Origin: Haloarcula argentinensis DSM 12282
Lineage (GTDB): Archaea > Halobacteriota > Halobacteria > Halobacteriales > Haloarculaceae
Assembly (NCBI GenBank): GCA_000336895.1
Contig: AOLX01000017.1
Coordinates: 98,702 to 162,701 of the forward strand
Reading direction: 5' to 3'
Length of the DNA: 64,000 nucleotides
The notes beneath the pieces are model-generated. The model ran no database searches. It was not told the DNA's origin and saw nothing but the letters and a program-made list of their open reading frames with translations. Below, piece by piece: positions 53,760 through 63,424 of this stretch. A program made the translations under genes and the position numbers. Each line of letters opens with the position of its first letter. Position 1 is the first letter of the stretch.

Positions 53760-56700
53760 CTATGATTCCTGTCTGACGCCCCTGAACTCGAACCGTGCGC
53801 CGCCGTCGTCGCTCTCAGTCACGGACACCGACCAGTCATGTGCCGCCGCTATCTCCTTGACGATAGCGAGACCAAAGCCGGTGCCACCATCGGTAGTGGT
53901 GTAGCCGCTCTCAAATACGGTTTCGTGTTGTTCAGCCGGGATGCCGCCGCCATCATCGGCAACATAAAAGCCCGACTCACCGATATCGCCGACCTCGACA
54001 GTGACGGCCGAGCCACCGTGTGTCACGGCGTTGTTGATGAGATTCTCGAGGAGTTGGCGAACGCGGCTCTCGTCCGCGTAGATCGTGCTCTCGGCAGTGA
54101 CTTCGAGGGTGGCATCAGACGTCTCGACGGCGTGCCAGCAGGACTGCACAGTCGATTCGAGGTCGAGCGGTTCCGTTTCGGATACCGTGTCCCCCTCACG
54201 TGCGAGCGTCAGCAGATCCTCGATGAGTTCCTTCATGCGGTCGATTGCACGGTAACAACGGTCGAACTGCTCGTCATTTCTGGTGTCTCTGGCGAGGGCG
54301 AGTGAGCCTTCGAGGACGCTAAGCGGGTTCCGGAGGTCGTGGCTAACGATGCTCGCGAACTCTTCGAGCCGGTCGTTCTGCCGCTCCAGTTCTTCTCGGT
54401 ACTCGATGCGGTCGGAGATATCCCGAGAGATAGCAACGAGTCTATCGATCTCTCCGTCAGCGAAGATCGGTGTCACCTGCGTCTCCCAGACACCAGTCGG
54501 GTGGAGGTCCCGCTCCTCGAACGTGATGGTTTCACCGGCCGAGACACACCGGTCGTAGTGGTCGGCGATTCGACGACCGCTGTCCGGGCCAGCAGCTTCG
54601 ACTGGGGTCTGACCAGTCAGTGACTCGGTGTCGAACCCGCTCTGTCGTTCGTATGCCTCGTTCGTCCGGACGTAGCGGAACGTCGGATGGTCTGCCGACC
54701 CCTCGATGTCGACGAGCGCGATGGCGTCGTTCGTGTTCTCGAACACCGCCTCGTACTCGTCGGTGAGACGGGCCAACTCCCGCTCGCGCCGTTTCTGGTC
54801 GGTGATGTCGGTCGCAACGACACAGAGGGCATACGGCTCGCCATCCTCGTCGAGTATCGGCGTCTTCCGCGTCAGATGTGTCCGCTCCGTCCCATCGACG
54901 GGAATCACCGTCTCGACTTCGACGGTCTCTTTCTGTTCGAGGGCTCGCTGATCGTCGGCGTGGGTCTGCTCCGCGATGTGGTCCGGGAGAATATCGTAAT
55001 CACTCGTCCCGACGACGGACTCGTCAGCGTCGATCCCGTAGAGGTCACGGGCCGCGCTGTTGATGAAGAGAAAGCGGCTGTCAGTATCTTTCATCAGGAT
55101 GTACGTCGGCGCTGTATCGAGAATGACCTGCAGTTTGCGGCTCGTGTCTTCGAGGGCCTGTTTCCGTTCTTTGTGGTCGGTCACGTCCTGATGGATCCCC
55201 ACCGCACGGACCGGGTCGCCGTGCTCGTCGCGTTCGAACACCTTGCCGATGTCGCGGATCCAGCGGTAGTCGCCGGCGGCCGTCTTGAGCCGGTGGTCAC
55301 ATTCGTAGATCTCCGTCTCGCCATCGAAGTGGGCGTCCAGTGCTTCGTAGGTCCGATCGCGGTCGTCGGGGTGGATCAGTTCGTCCCAGGTGTCGACCGA
55401 CGGGTCGAGTTCGTCGAGCGAGTAGCCGAGCATATCGGCCCAGCGCTCGTCGAAGGTGACTTCGTCCGTCTTGACGTTCCAGTCCCAGACGCCGAGTTCG
55501 GCACCCTCGAGCGCGAGTTCGTGGCGTTCCGTAAGCGTTCTGAGCTCCTGCTGTCGATCGAGTCTGGAAAGCGCCTCCTCGGTGTTGGCAGCGAGTGTCC
55601 GCATCAGTGAGATCGATGCGTCCTCGAACGCATCGGCATCGGTCGATGCGGCGATCAGCACGCCGTGATCGCCCAGTGGGATCAGAATCTCGCTGCTGAT
55701 GTCGGTATCGGGGTTGTAGCGGCCAGGATTCGTGGAAACATCGTCGAAGACGCGCTGTTCGCCGGATTCGAACACCTTCCAGACGAGGCTGTCACCCTCG
55801 CTAAACGTCGGGTGCTCGTCGATGATCGCCCGTGCCTGATTGGTCACTGCAGTCGGTCTGAGAGCGTCGGCCGACTCGTCGGCGAGAAAGACAGCGCTGA
55901 GCGGCAATCCGAGCAGGTCGCGTGCGGTTTCGACGACCAGTTCGGCGACAGCCTCGCGTGACTCAGCGTGCATCAACTTCCGGGTCGTGTCGTGTAGCGC
56001 CTCGATACGCTGCTGTCGCTGCCGGCGCTCCGTTATCTCCTGAAACTGCGAGAAGATCGCGACGGTCTCCCCGTCCTCTCGGATGATGCGGTTGTGCCAC
56101 TCACAGACGATCTGCTCGCCATCGCCGGTTTCGATGTCGAGTACTGTGTAGTATCCCCCACTGCCTTCCTTCAGGGCCGTGATCGTCTCTTCGACCGCAT
56201 CCAGCGCCGAGTCCGGGACGAGCGTCTCGAACTCCTTGCCGACGAGGTCCGCGTCCCCGCGCCGCAGAATCTCCTCGCCTTTCTCGTTGACCTGAGCCAC
56301 CTCGAAGCTCTCGTCCCACTCGATGACGCCAAGCGGTGACTTATCGATAAACAGCGAGAGCCGCTTCCGGCTCGCATCCAGTGCCCGCTGTGACCGGTAC
56401 TGCTCGACCGCGTTGGCGATGCGGTTGGCCAGAATCGTGTACTGGTCAGTACCTTGCTGCTTCTGGAGGTAGTCCGTCACACCGGCCGAAATCGCCTCAC
56501 TGGCCACTTCCTCAGAGCCTTTCCCAGTAAAGAGAATGAACGGGAGGTCTTCATCGACAGCCCGGACGGACTCCAGAAACTCGATGCCGTCTTGCTCGGG
56601 CATATCGAAATCGGAGACGACGCAGTCGATCGGTTCCTCACTGAGCCGAGTCAGTCCCTCGTCCGCCGACGTTGCCGAGACCACGTCGAACCGGTCGTCG

Positions 56701-56780
56701 GTACGACTGAGAAACGCTGCCGTCATCGACGCAAACTCGGGGTCGTCTTCGACGTGTAGGACACGCACGACATCGGCCAT
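53760..56780 (-). CDS. Hybrid histidine kinase, receiver-PAS-GAF-multi-PAS type
   Basis: A 1006-residue soluble kinase with domains in order: receiver (1-125, phospho-acceptor D57 in CVVSDFDMPEQDG), PAS (about 140-255), GAF (265-410), PAS (420-540), PAS (545-665), PAS (675-795), HisKA with H814 in FASIVSHDLRNPL, and the ATPase (about 890-1006) with NLINNAVTHGG, DDGGGIPAE and GTGFGLAIVKEI. No membrane helix, so it should sense small molecules or redox in the cytosol. The N-terminal receiver is intact, unlike that of the other kinase at 39985. It probably takes part in light, oxygen or metabolite signalling; the sensory input is not deducible. Confidence 0.92.
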   Translation of the reverse strand: MADVVRVLHVEDDPEFASMTAAFLSRTDDRFDVVSATSADEGLTRLSEEPIDCVVSDFDMPEQDGIEFLESVRAVDEDLPFILFTGKGSEEVASEAISAGVTDYLQKQQGTDQYTILANRIANAVEQYRSQRALDASRKRLSLFIDKSPLGVIEWDESFEVAQVNEKGEEILRRGDADLVGKEFETLVPDSALDAVEETITALKEGSGGYYTVLDIETGDGEQIVCEWHNRIIREDGETVAIFSQFQEITERRQRQQRIEALHDTTRKLMHAESREAVAELVVETARDLLGLPLSAVFLADESADALRPTAVTNQARAIIDEHPTFSEGDSLVWKVFESGEQRVFDDVSTNPGRYNPDTDISSEILIPLGDHGVLIAASTDADAFEDASISLMRTLAANTEEALSRLDRQQELRTLTERHELALEGAELGVWDWNVKTDEVTFDERWADMLGYSLDELDPSVDTWDELIHPDDRDRTYEALDAHFDGETEIYECDHRLKTAAGDYRWIRDIGKVFERDEHGDPVRAVGIHQDVTDHKERKQALEDTSRKLQVILDTAPTYILMKDTDSRFLFINSAARDLYGIDADESVVGTSDYDILPDHIAEQTHADDQRALEQKETVEVETVIPVDGTERTHLTRKTPILDEDGEPYALCVVATDITDQKRRERELARLTDEYEAVFENTNDAIALVDIEGSADHPTFRYVRTNEAYERQSGFDTESLTGQTPVEAAGPDSGRRIADHYDRCVSAGETITFEERDLHPTGVWETQVTPIFADGEIDRLVAISRDISDRIEYREELERQNDRLEEFASIVSHDLRNPLSVLEGSLALARDTRNDEQFDRCYRAIDRMKELIEDLLTLAREGDTVSETEPLDLESTVQSCWHAVETSDATLEVTAESTIYADESRVRQLLENLINNAVTHGGSAVTVEVGDIGESGFYVADDGGGIPAEQHETVFESGYTTTDGGTGFGLAIVKEIAAAHDWSVSVTESDDGGARFEFRGVRQES

Positions 56781-56890
56781 GAAGTGTATGTGAACGTGTC
56801 CAACGAATAAGTATTTGTGCCCATCTGTTCGAGTGACAGGAATCAGTGCCGCCGCGGTGCCTGACCGAATCCCGAGAACGACCGATCGCG

Positions 56891-59800
56891 TTACTCAGCG
56901 CCCCACTCGCGCTGGGTCTTTGGCCGTTCGTCGATGGCCTGGACGGCGAGCGGCTGGTCGGCGGAGTTAATTGCTTCCAGCGCCGCCTCGGCGCTCTCGT
57001 GGGTCGAGAAGTACGTCACGGTCTCCTCGACGCAGGCTTCCAGCACGTCGCGGTCGCGGGAGAGGACGAGGTCGACCTCGCCGCTCTGGATAGCGTCGAT
57101 GATGGCGTCGGTGTCGTCGTAGTCATCGAAGTCCTGTACGTCGAAGTGCTCCTCGAAGCCGAGGATGGGCAGATCGACGATGGCCGTCCCCTCAAGCGGG
57201 ATTGCCTTGCCGACGGCCATCTGGGCCTTCTGGTAGGCCTTGCCGAAGGAGCCGGCGGTCCCCATGACCTCGCCGGTGGATTTCATCTCGGGGCCAAGAC
57301 GCGGGTCCGAACCAGGCAGGCGGTCGAACGGCAGGACGACCTCCTTGACAGAGACTTGCTCGGGAATCTGCTCCTGCACGTCGAGTTCCGAGAGCGTCGC
57401 GCCGGACATCACCTTGGCGGCGATCTTCGCGATCGGGACGCCGGCCGTCTTTGAGATGAAGGGGACAGTACGGGACGAGCGCGGATTCGCTTCGAGGACG
57501 AACACCTCGCCGTCACGAACGGCGAGCTGGACGTTCAGCAGACCGACGGTGTCGAGCGCGTCGGCGATGTCCTCGACGACTTCGCGGATACGTGGCATCA
57601 CGTCCTTGATCTCCTGAGAGCGTGGCGGAATCATACAGGCGGAGTCGCCCGAGTGGATGCCCGCCGTCTCGACGTGTTCCATCACACCGCCGATGAGGAC
57701 GTCGTCCTCGTCGGCCACGGCGTCGACGTCTAGCTCGACGGCGTCGGCGAGGAACTCGTCGACCAGAATCGGCTTGTCTGGGCTGACACGGACGGCTTCC
57801 TCGATGTACGTTTCGAGGTCCTCGTCGTTGTACACCACGTCCATCGCGCGGCCGCCGAGCACGTAGCTCGGACGCACGAGGACGGGGTAGCCGATGTCGT
57901 GGGCGAGGTCGAGGGCCTCTTCCTTGGAGGTCGCAGAGCCACCCTCGGCCTGTGAGATTCCGAGTTCGTCCATCAGCTTGTTGAACCGGTCGCGGTCCTC
58001 AGCGAGGTCCATCGCGTCGACGGAGGTCCCCATGATCTCACAGTCGAGGTCGCGGCGTTCGAGTTCCTGCTCGAGCGGGTGGCCGATGTCGACGGAAGTC
58101 TGGCCGCCGAACTGGACCATCACACCGTCGGCGTCGGTTGCTTCGATCACGTCGGCGACTTCCTCGGCGGTGACCGGTTCGAAGAACAGCCCGTCGGACG
58201 TGTCGTAGTCAGTCGACACCGTCTCGGGGTTGTTGTTGACGACGTGGGCGTCGATACCCAGTTCCTCCAGCGCGCGGACGGCGTGGACCGAACAGTAATC
58301 GAACTCTACGCCCTGCCCGATACGGATGGGGCCGCCGCCGACGACGACGACGCTTTCGAGGTCCGGGTCGATCTGGAGCTCGTCGCGGTCGATACCCGAC
58401 AGCGGGTCCCGCGTCGAGTAGTAGTACGGCGTCGTCGCCTCGAACTCGCCGGCACAGGTGTCGACGAGCTTGAAGTCGCGGTCTGTCGTGTCGGTCTCGA
58501 CGTCCTCGATCTGCACACCGCTACCGTCGGTCGCTGCCTCGACTTCCGGCTCGTCGCCGCCGTCTCCATCGAGATCGGCCGGGAGCCAGGAGACGTGCGT
58601 GTCGTTGAACTCGCCGCCGGCCAGCGCCGTGATCTCCTGATCGGTGAAGCCGGCCTGTGCGGCAGTCTCGTAGTCGCCCTCGCGGGCGGCGTCGGCGGCG
58701 TCAGCGACCTCTTTGAACCGCTCGACGTACCACTCCTTGATATCGGTGATTTCGACGACTTCCTCGACGGTGTAGCCGCGGCAGAACGCCTCGAACATCG
58801 CGTACGGGCGGTCCGGCGTCGGCTTTTCGAGGTACTCCGTTTCGAGTTCCGCGTCGTCGATCTCGTTGAAGTCAGCGGCCGGGTTGTACTCCGAGGAGCG
58901 AAGTGCCTTCAGCAGGCTCTCGGGGAAGGTCCGGCCGATAGACATCGCCTCGCCGGTGGATTTCATCGCGGTCGAGAGCTCGAATTCCGTGTCGCGGAAT
59001 TTGTCGATAGGCCAGCGCGGCACTTTCGTCACGACGTAGTCGATTGCCGGCTCGAAGGCAGCAGTCGTCTCGCCCGTGATTTCGTTGTCGATTTCGTGGA
59101 GGCGCTTGCCGAGCGCGACCTTCGCGGTGACACGGGCAATCGGGTAGCCGGTCGCCTTCGAGGCCAGCGCCGAGGAGCGGGAGACGCGGGGGTTGACCTC
59201 AACCACGCGGTACTCGCCGCCGGGCGTGCCGTCGTCGTGCCAGGCGAACTGGATGTTACAGCCGCCCTGAATGCCGAGGTCGCGAATGACCTTCAGCGCA
59301 GAGTCGCGCATCTCCTGATGGCCCTCGTCAGGAATGACTTGCGAGGGAGTGACGACGGTCGACTCCCCGGTGTGGATACCCATCGGGTCGATGTTCTCCA
59401 TGTTGCAGATGATGATACAGGAGTCGTCGGCGTCGCGCATCACCTCGTATTCGAGTTCGACCCAGCCGGAGATGGACTCGGTGATGAGGACCTCGTTGTT
59501 GCGCGAGAGGCGCAGGCCCTTGCGGACGCGTTCGATGAGTTCGTCCATCTCGTCGACGACGCCGGAGCCGGAGCCGCCCAGCGTGTACGTCGTGCGTGCG
59601 ATGACGGGGAGCCCGCCGACCTCGTCGACGGCCGCTTCGACGCGGTCCACGAGCGACTCCTCGTCTAAGTCGGTGACCGACTCGCCCTCGTCGAGCGTGA
59701 TAGTCGTCGAGCGCGGCACCGGTTCGCCGATGTCCTCCATCCGCTGTTTGAACAGGTCGCGGTCCTCAGTCGCGTAGATGGTGTCCAGTGGCGTGCCCAT

Positions 59801-60142
59801 CACGTCCACGTCGTACTCGTCGAGGACGCCCTCCTCGGCGAGTTCAGCCGTGACGTTCAGGCCGGTCTGGCCGCCTAGGCCGGCGATGACGCCGTCAGGG
59901 TTTTCCTTCCGGATGATTTCAGAGATGGCTTCGGTGTTGATGGGTTCGAGATACACCTTGTCCGCCATCTCCGGGTCAGTCATAATCGTCGCCGGGTTCG
60001 AGTTCACGAGCACGACGCGGGCACCCTCTTCCTGAAGGGCGCGACACGCCTGTGCGCCGGAGTAATCGAACTCGGCCGCCTGTCCGATTTTGATCGGGCC
60101 ACTGCCGATGAGCAGGATTGTACGGTCCTCGTCCGCTGTCAT
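56891..60142 (-). CDS. carB: Carbamoyl-phosphate synthase large subunit
   Basis: Makes carbamoyl phosphate from bicarbonate, ATP and glutamine-derived ammonia. The 1083-residue protein has two homologous ATP-grasp halves. The first starts ILLIGSGPIKIGQAAEFDYSG and the second VVVVGGGPIRIGQGVEFDYCS. Each has a GG(S/R)G(S/A)-type phosphate loop. The C-terminal allosteric domain (about 940-1083) is present. A halophile-specific acidic insertion lies between the halves (about 530-570, GDGGDEPEVEAATDGSG). The start at 60142 gives the normal N terminus. It carries the same upstream element as carA. Confidence 0.97.
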   Translation of the reverse strand: MTADEDRTILLIGSGPIKIGQAAEFDYSGAQACRALQEEGARVVLVNSNPATIMTDPEMADKVYLEPINTEAISEIIRKENPDGVIAGLGGQTGLNVTAELAEEGVLDEYDVDVMGTPLDTIYATEDRDLFKQRMEDIGEPVPRSTTITLDEGESVTDLDEESLVDRVEAAVDEVGGLPVIARTTYTLGGSGSGVVDEMDELIERVRKGLRLSRNNEVLITESISGWVELEYEVMRDADDSCIIICNMENIDPMGIHTGESTVVTPSQVIPDEGHQEMRDSALKVIRDLGIQGGCNIQFAWHDDGTPGGEYRVVEVNPRVSRSSALASKATGYPIARVTAKVALGKRLHEIDNEITGETTAAFEPAIDYVVTKVPRWPIDKFRDTEFELSTAMKSTGEAMSIGRTFPESLLKALRSSEYNPAADFNEIDDAELETEYLEKPTPDRPYAMFEAFCRGYTVEEVVEITDIKEWYVERFKEVADAADAAREGDYETAAQAGFTDQEITALAGGEFNDTHVSWLPADLDGDGGDEPEVEAATDGSGVQIEDVETDTTDRDFKLVDTCAGEFEATTPYYYSTRDPLSGIDRDELQIDPDLESVVVVGGGPIRIGQGVEFDYCSVHAVRALEELGIDAHVVNNNPETVSTDYDTSDGLFFEPVTAEEVADVIEATDADGVMVQFGGQTSVDIGHPLEQELERRDLDCEIMGTSVDAMDLAEDRDRFNKLMDELGISQAEGGSATSKEEALDLAHDIGYPVLVRPSYVLGGRAMDVVYNDEDLETYIEEAVRVSPDKPILVDEFLADAVELDVDAVADEDDVLIGGVMEHVETAGIHSGDSACMIPPRSQEIKDVMPRIREVVEDIADALDTVGLLNVQLAVRDGEVFVLEANPRSSRTVPFISKTAGVPIAKIAAKVMSGATLSELDVQEQIPEQVSVKEVVLPFDRLPGSDPRLGPEMKSTGEVMGTAGSFGKAYQKAQMAVGKAIPLEGTAIVDLPILGFEEHFDVQDFDDYDDTDAIIDAIQSGEVDLVLSRDRDVLEACVEETVTYFSTHESAEAALEAINSADQPLAVQAIDERPKTQREWGAE

Positions 60143-60163
60143 TGTACGAGCGGAGTCTACACA

Positions 60164-60175
60164 TCGTAATAAGCC
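60164..60175 (-). promoter_or_regulatory. TATA-like element for carB
   Basis: Read on the minus strand, GGGCTTATTACG lies about 25-30 nt before the carB ATG (60142), suiting a leaderless mRNA. It lies about 30 nt downstream of the shared car element. Confidence 0.5.
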
Positions 60176-60195
60176 CGGCGAAACAATGCGAAGCT

Positions 60196-60220
60196 CGAAG
60201 CCTAATTTCGAATATCGTAA
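60196..60220 (-). promoter_or_regulatory. Shared car element upstream of carB
   Basis: On the minus strand the sequence is TTACGATATTCGAAATT followed by AGGCTTCG, 22/25 identical to the element ahead of carA. A TGTGACA motif occurs upstream of both copies at different distances. Conservation across two opposite-strand genes 9 kb apart suggests a regulator site. Confidence 0.65.
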
Positions 60221-60298
60221 CGTATGAGTGTCACACGGTTGGCTATCTCATAGAGGCAGCGTAAGGAAGAATTCCGGCGGCAACGGTGCTGAAAGCGG

Positions 60299-60529
60299 TC
60301 AGTTGTCGCGGTCGGGAACGCGGTATCGGTAGGGCTGACCCTGAATGACTTCGACCTCGCCGGACTGGGCACGACGACCGAGGACTGTCGCAACACGGTG
60401 GGCGCTCCCGAACGCCTCGTCGTGTTCTTCGAGTAGGTCACAGATCTCGCGGGCCGTCAGTGTACCGTCGGCGTCGGCTTCTTCGAGAACTGTCAGGATG
60501 CGCTCGAACTCTCCCTCACGCATAGCCAT
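60299..60529 (-). CDS. Small winged-helix-like protein
   Basis: A 76-residue protein with a helix-turn-helix pattern (GTLTAREICDLLEEHDEAFGSAHRVATVLGRRAQSGEVEVIQGQPYRYRV) that ends in a beta wing. It has no extra domain. Two possible starts (60529 and two codons later) differ trivially. It lies upstream of carB on the same strand, 156 bp away. Regulation of a neighbour is possible, but no target is visible. Confidence 0.7.
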   Translation of the reverse strand: MAMREGEFERILTVLEEADADGTLTAREICDLLEEHDEAFGSAHRVATVLGRRAQSGEVEVIQGQPYRYRVPDRDN

Positions 60530-60598
60530 ACACAGTTACAACACCGCTACCATCATATAACACCGTCAGACAACAGTCAGACGGCATATTTCGGGGAA

Positions 60599-61378
60599 TC
60601 AGCCGACGGCGGCGTGTCGCTGGCTGTCGGACAGTTCGGGGTCGCTGTCTGTCGCGTTCCCCCAGCGCTGTTGGACCCACGCCGGTCGAGAAACGGTTGT
60701 GTCGTCGATTGCGGAGTACCGTATTTCGTAGCTAACCGGAGCTTTTCTGGAACGGTCCCAGTACGAGACGGTGAGCGACTGGACGAGACCGTCCGGTCGG
60801 ACAGTCGCCTGCACGCTGTAATTGTTGGCCGGTTTGAACGCCGACGGCGGCTCTGTCGCCGTGAGCGTCACGCGACAGGCGTCACAGGCGTCCCTCGGGC
60901 GCTCGACGCTGACGTTCGTCGCGAGGTAGGCTTCGATGAGTCGAGCGGGGTCGGGGTCGAGTACCCCGCTGACCGGGGTTGGCCGCCTCGTTGCGGTCCA
61001 GGCCCCCTCGGCTCGCTCGTCGTAGACATAGCGTCGGTTCCCATTGGTATACACCCGTTTGGTGTAGTTCTGGTCGACAATTTCAGTCCGAAACTGGTAG
61101 TGATGTCTGTCTTCGACGACGAGCGAGACGATCTGCGTCCCCCATTCCAGCGACAGCCGCATACCCAGCACGTACGAGCGGTTCCGCGTCGCACGCCGGT
61201 GGGCCGCTGCGAGTCGTCTAGCATCGACAGTGTCCCCGGTCACAGCGGGGGCGGCCCGGCCGTCCTGTGACTGTTCGGGGACCGGAACTGGCGTTACCGT
61301 CTGTCGCTCCGCTCCACCGAAGGCTCCACAGCCCGCAAAAAGTAAGAGCGCAAGCAGGACCGCGACGCGACCCGCCAT
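60599..61378 (-). CDS. Exported lipoprotein, paralogue of the gene at 4254
   Basis: A 259-residue protein with the signal MAGRVAVLLALLLFAGCG; the lipobox is FAGC at 14-17, so C17 is the lipidated residue. The mature domain matches the other lipoprotein (4254-5051) in layout: AHRRATRNRSYVLGMRLSLEW, YTNGNRRYVYDERAEGAWTATRR, and the closing PAWVQQRWGN. It has an extra Cys pair (CDACRV) that the paralogue lacks. It belongs to the DUF7537-like group, function unknown. Confidence 0.78.
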   Translation of the reverse strand: MAGRVAVLLALLLFAGCGAFGGAERQTVTPVPVPEQSQDGRAAPAVTGDTVDARRLAAAHRRATRNRSYVLGMRLSLEWGTQIVSLVVEDRHHYQFRTEIVDQNYTKRVYTNGNRRYVYDERAEGAWTATRRPTPVSGVLDPDPARLIEAYLATNVSVERPRDACDACRVTLTATEPPSAFKPANNYSVQATVRPDGLVQSLTVSYWDRSRKAPVSYEIRYSAIDDTTVSRPAWVQQRWGNATDSDPELSDSQRHAAVG

Positions 61379-61427
61379 GCGTGAGTATGCGAGCCCGCGC
61401 CACTAAGTACTCAGGACGCAGCAGGCC

Positions 61428-61961
61428 TCAGATCGCGGTGTCAGATCTGCCGTCGAAGTCCCGCTCGTCGCGGTACTGCTCGACGAACGCATCGACATCG
61501 AACTGAAGCATCTGCTCCTCGAACTCCGCCATCACGTCGTCGTCCTCGGCGTGGCTGATCGCATGTTCCATCAGTTCCACGAGCAGTTCGACGACAACTT
61601 CGTGAAGGCGGCGGGAGTCGAAGTCGCTCACCCACGCAAGCGAGAAGCCGACCGACCCGTCCTCGCTGGTGTCGGCGGCGACGACCTTTTCGGGGAACTC
61701 CTCCATCACGACGCCCATCAAGTGAACAGTGGTGAACTCGTCGTAGTCGTCGTTGGTCTCGATAGTCGCGTGGAGTACCTCAGTGAGAAACTCCGGCACG
61801 AACCGTGCCAGCGGGTGCGGATCGAGCACGACGGCGTGTGTCTTCCCGCAGTCACACGCGAACTCCCGCATACCCAGATGGAGATCATGCGTGTCGACGA
61901 GTTCGCCACAGGCCAGTTCGAGTTCGGACTCGCGCCCGCCGGGCACGCGCGGTTCAGCCAT
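61428..61961 (-). CDS. Conserved haloarchaeal acidic protein (DUF5815-like)
   Basis: A 177-residue protein rich in Asp/Glu. It contains a Cys-x-Cys in REFACDCGKTHAVVLDPHPLARFVPEFL, a possible metal site, and a long helical C-terminal half (ISHAEDDDVMAEFEEQMLQFDVDAFVEQYRDERDFDG). The start at 61961 (MAEPRVPGGRESEL) avoids an in-frame extension with no family support. No reaction is recognised. It is widespread in haloarchaea by my recollection. Confidence 0.75.
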   Translation of the reverse strand: MAEPRVPGGRESELELACGELVDTHDLHLGMREFACDCGKTHAVVLDPHPLARFVPEFLTEVLHATIETNDDYDEFTTVHLMGVVMEEFPEKVVAADTSEDGSVGFSLAWVSDFDSRRLHEVVVELLVELMEHAISHAEDDDVMAEFEEQMLQFDVDAFVEQYRDERDFDGRSDTAI

Positions 61962-62081
61962 TGCTTGTCGTTGTATGTTCGCGTGGTTAAACACCGCGGT
62001 CTCTGATCGCGGGTCAGACCTGCGAACGAAGGGCTATGGCTGGCGCGATGGTATCAGCAGGGGACAGTCGAAGCGCTATGT

Positions 62082-62930
62082 TCAGAACTGGGTCTGGTCT
62101 TGTCCGTCTCGCACCTGAATGTAGGCGTCCGTAATCACGGCGAGACTGAACGTCTGCACTGGCGCGTTCAACACCATCGACGCGACCTGCAGAACCGACT
62201 GGGACGGCAGGTCAAACGAGCCGGGAAGGAACGCCGAGATGACGGACGCCGTCGAGGGAATGCCCGGAATGATACCGAGAAGCGCCAGGATGAACAGCAG
62301 GACGATTATCTGTGCCGGAGCGTCCATGAAGCGTGCGACACAGTGTTTGATTGTCTGGACGTAGCCGCCGTCGAACAGGGCAATCGCCTGCAGCAGGTAC
62401 ACGAGTGCAAGGCCGACGACCAGAGAGGCGAGAACGCTACCGAGCGACGCAGCGAGACTTAGCAACGCCTGTCCGTTGAGTTGGAAAAACGTCGAGCTCA
62501 TCGAGATTGCGAACATCACGATTGCGATGCCGCCACCAAGGACAACCGCCATCACGGCACGCTCCGACGCGTTGTCGCTCCTGATTTCGCTCTGGTCTGC
62601 GAACAGCCGGATACCCCAGAACTTGACGAGCTGTCCGAGTACGAGGAACACCAGCAGCAACACCACAGCGACTGGAGCCGCCAGATCAAGGCTGAACGGC
62701 CCAACGAAGTCCGCCATCGAGAACCCCGGGCTGCCCGCCCCAGCAGGGCCACCTGCGCCACTGGGGTTGCCCTGTGCCATCAACTCGTCGAACAGCACTT
62801 CCATTACCGACGAACTTGCGACGGTGTTTCCGAGGTTGTACAGGAGAAAAACACCCATGACCAGAAGGCCGTTTTCGCCGGTTATGTCGTCGATGCCGCG
62901 CCGTAACGCGTCGCCGATATGGAGGGCCAT
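62082..62930 (-). CDS. Polytopic membrane protein of unknown function
   Basis: A 282-residue protein with about six membrane helices and an N-terminal stretch MALHIGDALRRGIDDITGENGLLVMGVFLLYNLG typical of haloarchaeal families resembling DUF4013 neighbours. A Gly/Pro-rich outer loop (GNPSGAGGPAGAGSPGFS) separates the first helices. The start at 62930 is chosen; a longer in-frame start at 62993 has no family support. No motif gives a substrate. Confidence 0.75.
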   Translation of the reverse strand: MALHIGDALRRGIDDITGENGLLVMGVFLLYNLGNTVASSSVMEVLFDELMAQGNPSGAGGPAGAGSPGFSMADFVGPFSLDLAAPVAVVLLLVFLVLGQLVKFWGIRLFADQSEIRSDNASERAVMAVVLGGGIAIVMFAISMSSTFFQLNGQALLSLAASLGSVLASLVVGLALVYLLQAIALFDGGYVQTIKHCVARFMDAPAQIIVLLFILALLGIIPGIPSTASVISAFLPGSFDLPSQSVLQVASMVLNAPVQTFSLAVITDAYIQVRDGQDQTQF

Positions 62931-63007
62931 ATCTTCAGTCGCTCTCCGGGAAAATATAAAACTAGTCGAAGCGTAGATTCCCCCCGCCGACAACGGGGTT
63001 GTGTCGC

Positions 63008-63424
63008 CTAGGGCCAGTCGTCGCGCGCCTCGTCCTCGTCAGTTGTCGCGTCCGGTGTCTCCGGTTCGCCAAGGTCCCAGTCAGCCGCCTCGGCGGCCTG
63101 CGTGACAGGGAGGTACTCCCAGCCCGCCGCCTCAGCGAGATCGGCGTCCTCGTCGTCAGCACCGACGAAGACGTGCCGGTCAGTGTCGAACTGCTCTTTG
63201 ACGTTTTCGAGGCTCTCCTCGCGGCCGCGCGGCCCAGAGAAGAAGTCCTGTCTGATCCGGTGTTTCCGGGTGAAGTTGGTCACGACGTAGGTGGGCTGTT
63301 CGGAGATGACGCCGACGTATTCGGACCACTGGCGCGCGTCGTTGAACACGCTGTCCGGGTAGGCCAGTTGCTTGAGGGCGTCGAGGTCGAACGCGAGTGT
63401 CATATCGCCGCTGCCGCCATCCAT
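63008..63424 (-). CDS. Conserved haloarchaeal protein (DUF7124-like)
   Basis: A 138-residue acidic protein with a compact alpha/beta core: MTLAFDLDALKQLAYPDSVFNDARQWSEYVGVIS, PTYVVTNFTRKHRIRQDFFSGPRG and HVFVGADDEDADLAEAAGWEYLPV. The tail is disordered and acidic. A second start at M8 (MTLAFDL) is equally possible. It is common in haloarchaea, with no known function. Confidence 0.75.
   Translation of the reverse strand: MDGGSGDMTLAFDLDALKQLAYPDSVFNDARQWSEYVGVISEQPTYVVTNFTRKHRIRQDFFSGPRGREESLENVKEQFDTDRHVFVGADDEDADLAEAAGWEYLPVTQAAEAADWDLGEPETPDATTDEDEARDDWP

Noticed and set aside
58079..59668. Long open frame on the plus strand inside carB
   Set aside because: carB on the minus strand is certain from its ATP-grasp motifs; the opposite frame is open only because of GC-rich third positions.
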